A stretch of DNA of 64,000 nucleotides from Phycisphaerae bacterium. Its GTDB lineage: Bacteria; Planctomycetota; Phycisphaerae; Phycisphaerales; Phycisphaeraceae. The position numbers and the translations under genes are program-made. Each line of letters starts with the position of its first letter. Position 1 is the first letter of the stretch. The notes beneath the pieces were generated by a model that was not told the DNA's origin, made no database searches, and saw only the letters and a program-made list of their open reading frames with translations. This document shows, in pieces, positions 18,069 through 24,398 of the stretch. The DNA lies in the NCBI GenBank assembly GCA_030432595.1, contig JAUIGU010000021.1, positions 1 to 64,000 on the forward strand, read 5' to 3'.

Positions 18069-19232
18069 ATGAGGCGATTTGCGATCTGTTCCGCCCCGGC
18101 CTGCGTGGCCGTCCTGGCGAGCCTGACCGGGCTGGCCGCCCTGTTGCCGCTGGCCGGGTGTGAGTCTTCCCCGCAGAACTGGAACGACGGCACCGCGCCC
18201 CGGGCCGACCGCGCGGGCGGTTCGCTCTCGGCCGGGCAGTCGCTGGACCCCACGGCGTTGCGCGAGATGGGCTGGTCGGTCCGCTGGATCTACCAGCTCC
18301 GGCAGGCGGGCGGCGGCGGGGTGACCGAGTTCGAGGTGCTGGATGATTTGCTCGTGGCGGTCGAGGGCCCGGACAACATGGTCACGGCGATCAAGGTCGA
18401 CGCCGGGCAGTACGCGTGGAAGGTGCTGATCGGGCAGAACCTCGAGTCGCTGTACCGGCCGCTGCGTGACGGGGACCGGGTGTTCATCAACTCGGCCGCG
18501 CGGTTCTACACGCTCGACGCCGACACCGGGCGGGTGCAGGGCAACGCGGACCTGGACGCGCCGGTGTCCGCGGGCGCGGTGCTGATCAACGACCTGGCGA
18601 TCTTCGGCGCCGCGGCGGGGACGGCGTACGGGCACGACGTGGACGCGGGGTACGCGAAGTGGCGCTACCGGATGCGCGGCCGGCTGCTCGCGCCGCCCAT
18701 CGCGTCGGGCGACAACGTGTTCCTGGCCGACGAGGCCGGCACCTACGCGATGCTCGACGCCGCCTCGGGTGATCTGGTGTTCCGCAACGCGGTGTTCGGC
18801 CCGGTGACGACGCAGCCGACGGTCCACCGCGGCGACATCCTCGTCCCCTCGCAGGACCGCTCGCTTTACGCCCTCAACCGTGCGACCGGGAACGAGTCGT
18901 GGGTCTACCGCGCGTCGCACCCGCTCAACCAGTCGCCCCTGTCGGTCGGCCGGGACATCTACCTGCCCGCCGAGGACGGCGGCGTGATCGCCCTGGACTC
19001 GGCCGGCGCCGAACGCTGGACCTCGCCGCTGCACGCCACGCCGGTGATGGCCACGGACGAGGGCGTGTACGCCGTCGCCAACAACGCGCTGGTGCTGATG
19101 GACCCGGACACGGGCGCGGTCACGCGGTCGGTGCGTTTCTCGGGCGCGGCTCAGGGCATCCCCGGGCCGGACGGGTCGCTGATCCTCCGCAGCGACACGG
19201 GGCGGATCGTGCGGCTGGACCCGATCAATTGA
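18069..19232 (+). CDS. PQQ-like beta-propeller lipoprotein (BamB-like)
   Basis: 387 residues with a lipoprotein signal: charged start, hydrophobic stretch and lipobox LAGC at about residues 33-36, so it is probably anchored in the inner or outer membrane. The mature part is a beta-propeller with repeated blades of the PQQ/BamB sort: YTLDADTGRVQGNADLDAPV, YAMLDAASGDLVFRN, YALNRATGNESWVYR, IALDSAGAERWTSPL and LVLMDPDTGAV. It could be BamB of the outer-membrane assembly machine or another scaffold; no partner gene supports either. The stop is followed by 171 bases without a gene before purH. Confidence 0.8.
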   Translation: MRRFAICSAPACVAVLASLTGLAALLPLAGCESSPQNWNDGTAPRADRAGGSLSAGQSLDPTALREMGWSVRWIYQLRQAGGGGVTEFEVLDDLLVAVEGPDNMVTAIKVDAGQYAWKVLIGQNLESLYRPLRDGDRVFINSAARFYTLDADTGRVQGNADLDAPVSAGAVLINDLAIFGAAAGTAYGHDVDAGYAKWRYRMRGRLLAPPIASGDNVFLADEAGTYAMLDAASGDLVFRNAVFGPVTTQPTVHRGDILVPSQDRSLYALNRATGNESWVYRASHPLNQSPLSVGRDIYLPAEDGGVIALDSAGAERWTSPLHATPVMATDEGVYAVANNALVLMDPDTGAVTRSVRFSGAAQGIPGPDGSLILRSDTGRIVRLDPIN

Positions 19233-19362
19233 GGCAACGTGCGAAGCCCGACGTATAGAGTCCGTAGCAGGCAACATAATCGCCGAGTAAGCCTATCTCC
19301 TGTTCCCTAAGCCGACGCCACGCGGACCCGTTCATATTCAGCTGACACCGTGGCCGTTGGTT

Positions 19363-19402
19363 GACTGACTTCGCACTTTGATCTTCGGACTTCGAACTTC
19401 CC
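19363..19402. repeat. Heptamer array, family D
   Basis: About five units of the form ACTTYGN (ACTTCGC, ACTTTGA and so on) immediately before the purH ATG at 19404, occupying the place where a ribosome binding site would be. No inverted partner is visible here. Confidence 0.6.
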
Positions 19403-19403
19403 C

Positions 19404-20033
19404 ATGTCCCTCATCCCCATCCGCACCGCCCTGCTCTCGGTCTCGGACAAGACCGACCTGGTCCCGTTCGCGCGCAGCCTGCACCAGCGCGGCGTGACGC
19501 TGATCTCCACCGGCGGCACCCGCGCCGCGCTCACCGAGGCCGACCTGCCCACCGTCGGCATCGAGACCGTCACCGGCTTCCCCGAGATGATGGACGGCCG
19601 GGTCAAGACCCTGCACCCCAAGGTCCACGGCGCGCTGCTGGCCGTCCGCGACAACGCCGACCACGCCGCCGCGCTCAAAGCCCACGACATCACGCCGATC
19701 GACCTGGTCTGTGTGAACCTCTATCCCTTCGAGCAGACGGTTGCGAAAGAAGGCGTGACCCTCGAAGACGCCATCGAAAACATCGACATCGGCGGCCCAT
19801 CCATGATCCGCTCGGCCGCGAAGAACCACGCCTACGTCACCGTCGTCACCGCCTCCAAGCAGTACGACGCCGTCACCAACGAGCTGAACAAAAACGACGG
19901 AGCCACGACGCTGGGCCTGCGCCGCAAACTCGCCGCCGCGGCGTTTCAACGCACGAGCGCGTACGACACGGCCATCGCGACGTGGATGTCCGGGCACTTC
20001 AAGACGGCGCCGGCGCCGCGGGAGAACGGTTAA
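19404..20033 (+). CDS. purH: IMP cyclohydrolase domain of PurH only
   Basis: 209 residues covering the N-terminal IMP cyclohydrolase (MGS-like) domain: [84 protein letters not shown]. The usual PurH continues for about 300 residues with AICAR transformylase, which makes FAICAR for this domain to close to IMP. Here the reading frame ends at [17 protein letters not shown] and a few more residues; no transformylase follows. Either the enzyme is naturally split, with the other half elsewhere, or the gene has lost its 3' part. A degenerate copy of the last 70 bases lies at 21878-21950. The cyclohydrolase itself looks intact. Confidence 0.88.
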   Translation: MSLIPIRTALLSVSDKTDLVPFARSLHQRGVTLISTGGTRAALTEADLPTVGIETVTGFPEMMDGRVKTLHPKVHGALLAVRDNADHAAALKAHDITPIDLVCVNLYPFEQTVAKEGVTLEDAIENIDIGGPSMIRSAAKNHAYVTVVTASKQYDAVTNELNKNDGATTLGLRRKLAAAAFQRTSAYDTAIATWMSGHFKTAPAPRENG

Positions 20034-20035
20034 CA

Positions 20036-20959
20036 CTAAGTCGCTTCGATGGCATCATCTTCACCGCGCGTGAATTCCTCGACCGTGCTCTTCAGATATC
20101 CCCGTACCGACTGCATAAAGTTTTCGGGAGCAAGACCTATAGCCCCCGTGAGCATGACTAAAAGTTGGCTCGTCGCATCATCGATGGGGTCGTCTAAAAG
20201 CGATCCGCCAAACCCAGTCAATAGAGTCAACAGCATAATCGCCAGCACGGGCACCAGAAGCGGCAACAAAAAGTGCCTCGCATCAAGCTCGTTTATGTCT
20301 GGCCGACGCTGAAGCATCAAGAGTCTGAGTCCACCGGCGATTAATCCAACACTTGATGCAAAGATAAACAGTATCAACAAAGACAATCGGCCGGACTGGA
20401 AGCCTAAAAAAGGCCACGTCAAACTGCTGGTGCCCAAATCTTCTTCTGATAGTTTGAGGTACGCCTCGAAGGTTTGCCGGTCGGTCGGCTCGATCTGTAC
20501 GTTCACAACGGACCTTTCGGGTGACACGTCGTCTGAAGAAGTCTCGCCTTTACTTGGCCTGTTTTTTTCGCCGTCTTGGCGAGCAATGGCGTGCGCTTCT
20601 TTTATCACCTTATCGAAGTCGGTCTCGAAATCTAGCACGTTTCCACCCAGAACCCGAGACAACTCCAGCAAGAGTGTTTGGGCCATGATTCTATTGCCGG
20701 AAAGATTGGCTTCGGACGCCTCGGCGTTCATGTGGGACATGACGTCTCGGGCCTTTACCAAAAAACTGTGAGTCGATCGCGCACGTTCGTAATCGACACG
20801 GGCGTCCATCAGTGGCGCCAACGCAAAGTGATATGACGTGAACAAAACGACGCCCACGAATAGGTAGACAACACCGCCAACCAAAAACACCGACCGGCGT
20901 TTTTGTAGGTTGTTCTCTTTGATGGGCGTCGCCGAAGAACCGGAATCCGAAGTCATCAT
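20036..20959 (-). CDS. Hypothetical membrane protein, low GC
   Basis: 307 residues from the ATG at 20959 (a second ATG follows at once); an open frame continues to 21121 without plausible start. Three hydrophobic helices: about 25-48, 208-230 and 244-266. A soluble, acidic helical region of about 150 residues lies between the first and second. Nothing in it matches a family I know. GC content is near 50%, clearly below the 65% of neighbours, and codon use is correspondingly different, so recent transfer is likely. It is convergent with purH, two bases apart, and flanked by gene fragments. Confidence 0.65.
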   Translation of the reverse strand: MMTSDSGSSATPIKENNLQKRRSVFLVGGVVYLFVGVVLFTSYHFALAPLMDARVDYERARSTHSFLVKARDVMSHMNAEASEANLSGNRIMAQTLLLELSRVLGGNVLDFETDFDKVIKEAHAIARQDGEKNRPSKGETSSDDVSPERSVVNVQIEPTDRQTFEAYLKLSEEDLGTSSLTWPFLGFQSGRLSLLILFIFASSVGLIAGGLRLLMLQRRPDINELDARHFLLPLLVPVLAIMLLTLLTGFGGSLLDDPIDDATSQLLVMLTGAIGLAPENFMQSVRGYLKSTVEEFTRGEDDAIEAT

Positions 20960-21236
20960 GTCTGTTTTCTCGTGGTTGGACTTCCGCCTCTGTATCCCAT
21001 GTCGCACGGGTGCGTCAAGACCTGCTTCAGAGTGACATGAAAACAAGTCAGGCTGGGCAAGGGGTTTCCCTAACAGCCAGGGTTTTGAAGACTGAGCCCG
21101 TTTACTCGGCGTGACGCCCAACGCTTGTCGCGGTTGTAGGCGAGCATCGGCTCCGCAACTCCTGCAAAAGCACGATACCGGGCTGACTCACATCTAAGAT
21201 GCACTTGTGGGGAGCCCGACCGAATCGCGATGTGCC

Positions 21237-21587
21237 ATGGTCCACCGTCAGATTCGGGATCGTGGGATTGCCGATGAATGGGTGCTGCGAGCCATGTGCT
21301 CGGTCCCGCGCGAGGCGTTTGTGCCGGAGGGCTTGCGGGGTCAGGCTTACGCGGACGGGCCGCTGCCGCTCGGGCGGGGGCAGACGATCTCGCAGCCGTA
21401 CGTGGTGGCGTAGATGGTCGCGGCGGCGCGGATCGAGCCGGACGACCGGGTGCTGGAGGTCGGCGCGGGGTGCGGGTACGCGACGGCGGTAATGGGCCGG
21501 ATCGCGGAGCGCGTGTTCGGCGTCGAGCGCCACGCTGAGTTGGCGGAACGCGCCCGCAGTACGCTCGCCGAAGTTGCTCGGGATTAA
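21237..21587 (+). pseudogene. pcm: Protein-L-isoaspartate O-methyltransferase, 5' fragment with in-frame stop
   Basis: The first part reads [20 protein letters not shown]...[11 protein letters not shown]...[11 protein letters not shown], the unmistakable N-terminal half of Pcm. A TAG at 21411-21413 stands where the family has Leu, and the same frame then resumes with MVAAARI...VLEVGAGCGYATAVMGRIA, the S-adenosylmethionine site. The frame ends at 21587, before the second half of the enzyme. The missing half appears, degraded, at 22780-22962. The gene is therefore dead at two levels. Confidence 0.85.
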
Positions 21588-21737
21588 GCGGCGCAGCGAA
21601 ATTGAATTCGGCCAAAAAACATTGCGGCACGGCGCGGCTTGTGCCGTTGAGTGCCGGGTCGGAGAAGCGTCACGGGGCGACCGGGCCAGACTTGGATGAG
21701 GCGATGCTTTTGCCTGCGGTGCTTTCAGTCTCACCGG

Positions 21738-21893
21738 CCGCTCACCCCCACCGAAATCCACTATCACCCCACGGAAGATCAGCCCGGCCAGAAGCGCCGC
21801 CAGTGCGAGGCGGTACCAGCTGAACGGCGAGAGGCCGCGCCGGGTGAGGAACTGCGCGAACCCGTAAAAGGCCAGCGAATACGACACCGCCAT
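21738..21893 (-). pseudogene. uppP 3' fragment
   Basis: Encodes SLAFYGFAQFLTRRGLSPFSWYRL and on to GLIFRGVIVDFGGG, closely matching the C-terminal 45 residues of the intact UppP at 23159-24064 (VQFLTKRGLAPFGWYRL...GLIFGGVMEDFGG). No start, no N-terminal domain. The bases just beyond its end (TTTCAGTCTCACCGG) also match the sequence beyond intact uppP, so the duplication included flanking DNA. It joins directly to the purH fragment. Confidence 0.8.
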
Positions 21894-21950
21894 CGCGATA
21901 TGGATGTACGGCCACTTTTCAAGACGGCGCCGGCGCCGCGGGAGAACGAG
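21878..21950 (+). pseudogene. purH 3' end fragment
   Basis: About 70 bases nearly identical to 19963-20027 of purH (from TACGACACGGCCATCGCG to CGCGGGAGAACG), with an extra T that shifts the frame and several substitutions. It abuts the uppP fragment in opposite orientation, giving a chimeric join near 21875. Confidence 0.75.
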
Positions 21951-22027
21951 TCGTAGCGGACACGGGGCGCATCAGACCCGATCAGGTATTTTCATCGCCT
22001 CGTCGGCTTACCGCGACTACGTCACGA

Positions 22028-22669
22028 TCAGCCGCAGCTCCGACCCCGCAGACCAAGAAGACCGGTCATGCCCAGAAGCAGGAAGGTGCCGGGCTCGGGG
22101 ACCGATTCGGTCGCGGTAAACCCGATGTTCTGGAAATCCACCTGCTGATTGCTCCCGGTCAGAAACGCGGTGACGGACCGGACGTTCAATGGAGCCGCCA
22201 AGGGGATGTCCTGGGCACGAATGCCCGGGCTGCTGCCAAGGTCCGGCTGAATCGACAGGGTGCCGACTTCTGCCCCGAGGCTGTTGGCAAAGCTGAAATC
22301 GATGTTGTCCACGTCAAACCCTTCGGCGGTGTAATTCCAGAAGTGGAGCGTCGTGATGTCGTAATCGGTTCCGAACTCAAAAACAAGTTCCAAGCCACCG
22401 CCGGGGTCATCTGCGGTAAACCAGATATGGGTCGTCTGGTTGTGGAACTCTTCCGCATCGGCGCTGGGGGCGTCGATGACTTTATCGATGGTCCCACCCG
22501 AAAACGTGTTGTTGAACGTGCCGGGCGACGTGTTGGGGCCGACCGCAACGGTGATGTTGTCCAGGTTCAGGTAGACGTCTTGCTGGACCGTCCCCGCCAA
22601 CGCCGACGCGTGGATACCACAAACCAGACCGGCGACGGCAAGCCACGAACAAATACTTAATCTGGACAT
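22028..22669 (-). CDS. Secreted PEP-CTERM protein
   Basis: 213 residues. GGGAG six bases before the ATG at 22669 is the best ribosome binding site in this region. Signal peptide to about residue 25 (ASALA-G), then one beta-sandwich-like domain with a discoidin flavour (HFWNYTAEGFDVDNIDFSF, VRSVTAFLTGSNQQVDFQNIGF). The PEP-CTERM signal VPEPGTFLLLGMTGLLGLRGR ends the protein, followed only by SCG. Envelope-sorted, function unknown. It lies between the two halves of the broken pcm gene, so it probably arrived by insertion or rearrangement. Confidence 0.82.
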   Translation of the reverse strand: MSRLSICSWLAVAGLVCGIHASALAGTVQQDVYLNLDNITVAVGPNTSPGTFNNTFSGGTIDKVIDAPSADAEEFHNQTTHIWFTADDPGGGLELVFEFGTDYDITTLHFWNYTAEGFDVDNIDFSFANSLGAEVGTLSIQPDLGSSPGIRAQDIPLAAPLNVRSVTAFLTGSNQQVDFQNIGFTATESVPEPGTFLLLGMTGLLGLRGRSCG

Positions 22670-22779
22670 CTATTTCTCCCTTGTTTTAGGACTCAATTCA
22701 CCTCATCCTAGCAAGATCTTGAAGCGTCTGTGTGATGAATAAGGGGAAATCCTCACGCGTTGCAAACATCGAGAGGGGG

Positions 22780-22962
22780 CTTCTGTCTACGGCTTTGGAG
22801 GGATCGAGGGAACATATCACGACGGGGATGGTCCACCCCGGCGATGGCACGATCGACCGGCTCGATACTCAGCGCCGGAGCTTTGGGCGTCGGCGGCCGC
22901 TTGGTCATCCCGGCCGGGGCGGACGGCGGGCCGCAGGCGTGACTCGTAACCCAAGGTGAAAG
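22780..22962 (+). pseudogene. Protein-L-isoaspartate O-methyltransferase, 3' fragment, frameshifted
   Basis: Two plus-strand frames carry successive Pcm C-terminal motifs: VHPGDGTIDRLD (family: the GDGT loop) near 22831-22866, then, in another frame, ALGVGGRLVIPAGADGGPQ near 22890-22946, matching the conserved GGRLVIPVG strand, then a stop. At least one frameshift separates them. With 21237-21587 this makes one original pcm gene interrupted by about 1.2 kb. Confidence 0.65.
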
Positions 22963-23085
22963 CAACGTCGGCTTACGTCAGCGTTACGGGGCAAGGTGAG
23001 TTTTTAATGCCTTGGTCATGATATCGCCCAAAGAACGGCTGGACGTGGAAGTAGGTACGACGTTCGTGGGGCACTTTTCAGTCTC

Positions 23086-23153
23086 ACCGGTCGCGCACGC
23101 TCGCGGCTCTGACGGGGCATGCGAAATCAGAGCCGGGAGCGTGAGCGACCGGT
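23086..23153. repeat. REP-like inverted repeat downstream of uppP
   Basis: Arms 23086-23112 and 23127-23153 (27 bases, 25 paired) around a 14-base loop. Inward end of the left arm reads CGCGGCTCTGA, outer end ACCGGTCGCG. Looks like a palindromic REP/RAYT-type unit; the related sequence GAGCCGCGACCGTGAGGGA occurs inside metH at 27092. It ends six bases before the uppP stop and may terminate its transcript. Confidence 0.75.
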
Positions 23154-23158
23154 CCGCG

Positions 23159-24064
23159 TCATTCCTGGGTGCCGACCGCCGATTCAGATTCGCCAACGTC
23201 TGTTGGTTCCGCCTCCGCCCCGCCAAAATCCTCCATCACCCCACCAAAGATCAGCCCGGCCAGCAGCGCCGCCAGTGCGAGGCGGTACCACCCGAACGGC
23301 GCGAGGCCGCGCTTGGTGAGGAACTGCACGAACCAGAAAACCGCCAGCGCCGCGGACACGGTCGCGGCGATGAAGCCGATCGCGAGGTTCGTCCAGCCGA
23401 TGTGGGTCAGGATGGCGTCGCCGTCCTGCACCGCGTCGTAGCACGTGGCCGCGCCCAGCGTGACCAGGCCCAGCAGGAAGCTGAACTCCGCCGCCGCCTT
23501 GGCCCGCAGGCCCAGCAGAAGCGCCGCGACGATGGTCATCATCGACCGGCTCGTGCCCGGCCACATCGCGATGCACTGGCCGAACCCGATCAGCAGCGCG
23601 ATCTTCCAGTCGATGTCTTCGATCTCACGCCGCGCGTTGCGGTCCAGCAGGTTCTGGTTCCACGCCACCGCCAGCATCAGCCAGCCGCCCACGAAAAGCG
23701 CGCCGATCACCGGCCAGGGCGTGAACAGCTCCGCCTTGATGGTGTCGTTCAGCACCGGCCCCAGCGCCGCGGCCGGCAGGAACGCCACGACCAGCGCAAG
23801 CGCTAGTTTCAGCCCGGCCGGGTCCTTGCCCGCCAGCCCGCGCAGCATCTGGACAACGCGCTTGCGATAAAGTCCCAGCACCGCCGCGATGGCCCCGGCC
23901 TGGATCACGATCGCGAACGCGTTCACCGCCCGCTGCATCTCCGGGTCGTCGCTGTTGAGCCCGAGCAGCCAGTTCGTGAGGATCAGGTGCCCCGTCGAGC
24001 TGACCGGCAGGTACTCGGTCAGGCCTTCGACGATCCCGAGGATGAGGGCTTGCCACCATTCCAT
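23159..24064 (-). CDS. uppP: Undecaprenyl-diphosphatase (UppP/BacA)
   Basis: Integral membrane phosphatase that recycles undecaprenyl pyrophosphate to the monophosphate carrier for cell-wall and other glycan synthesis; overproduction gives bacitracin resistance. 301 residues with eight or so helices. Motif 1 GLTEYLPVSSTGHLIL at residues 14-29 and motif 2 MWPGTSRSMMTIVAALLLGL near 165 are the two signature regions facing the active site. The C-terminus after FGG extends about 20 acidic residues (TDVGESESAVGTQE). Its 3' part is duplicated as a fragment at 21738-21893. The ATG at 24064 is preceded by a heptamer array instead of a Shine-Dalgarno site. Confidence 0.94.
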   Translation of the reverse strand: MEWWQALILGIVEGLTEYLPVSSTGHLILTNWLLGLNSDDPEMQRAVNAFAIVIQAGAIAAVLGLYRKRVVQMLRGLAGKDPAGLKLALALVVAFLPAAALGPVLNDTIKAELFTPWPVIGALFVGGWLMLAVAWNQNLLDRNARREIEDIDWKIALLIGFGQCIAMWPGTSRSMMTIVAALLLGLRAKAAAEFSFLLGLVTLGAATCYDAVQDGDAILTHIGWTNLAIGFIAATVSAALAVFWFVQFLTKRGLAPFGWYRLALAALLAGLIFGGVMEDFGGAEAEPTDVGESESAVGTQE

Positions 24065-24065
24065 G

Positions 24066-24120
24066 AGGGGCCGGGGTGCGGGGATCGGGGGTCACGGATC
24101 AGGGACCGGGGCTCAGAAAG
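24066..24120. repeat. Heptamer array, family C
   Basis: Seven units of the type RGGGNTC/GGGGNNC (GGGGTGC, GGGGATC, ACGGATC ...) directly upstream of the uppP start. No inverted partner is evident in the 330-base gap to metH; the rest of that gap (24121-24398) holds no gene. Confidence 0.65.
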
Positions 24121-24244
24121 CCGGTTTCGGGCGTTGCCGGACCGGTTCTTGGGGTTTGCACGGACACACAGACGGGGAGCGTATCGGCATTCCAGAACGA
24201 AGGGGACAGCCTTTGTGGATTTGCCCAAGAACCCAAAGGTATAT

Positions 24245-24262
24245 CATCCGTAAATCCGGATG
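24245..24262 (+). promoter_or_regulatory. Candidate operator upstream of metH
   Basis: Perfect inverted repeat CATCCG-TAAATC-CGGATG, with a further CGGATG half-site four bases on, in an AT-richer patch 136 bases before metH. Six-base arms with a six-base spacer suit a dimeric winged-helix repressor; ArsR-type regulators of methionine genes are one possibility. The regulator is not in the window. Confidence 0.35.
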
Positions 24263-24398
24263 AACGGATGAATCCTCGTCCGATCGAATCCTGAACGGGC
24301 AAGGCTCGACTGGCAACCGCCCGATACGAGTCTCTCCGAGGGTTGCACCCACAGCCCACGACGAACCCCAAGCCCCCGCCCCCATACCCCGCCACGCC

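Noticed and set aside
21955-21985. Third fragment, the 3' end of the propeller lipoprotein gene (GACACGGGGCG...ACCCGATCA)
   Set aside because: Interrupted similarity over about 30 bases only; possible, but too short to claim next to the better supported uppP and purH pieces.
22732-22959. Independent small genes in both strands of 22732-22965
   Set aside because: The stretch is better explained as the decayed 3' half of pcm; the open frames have no start signals.
24121-24398. Cobalamin or SAM riboswitch upstream of metH
   Set aside because: No B12-box or SAM-I core could be recognised by eye; only an inverted repeat and a weak GCAACC/GGTTGC hairpin are present.
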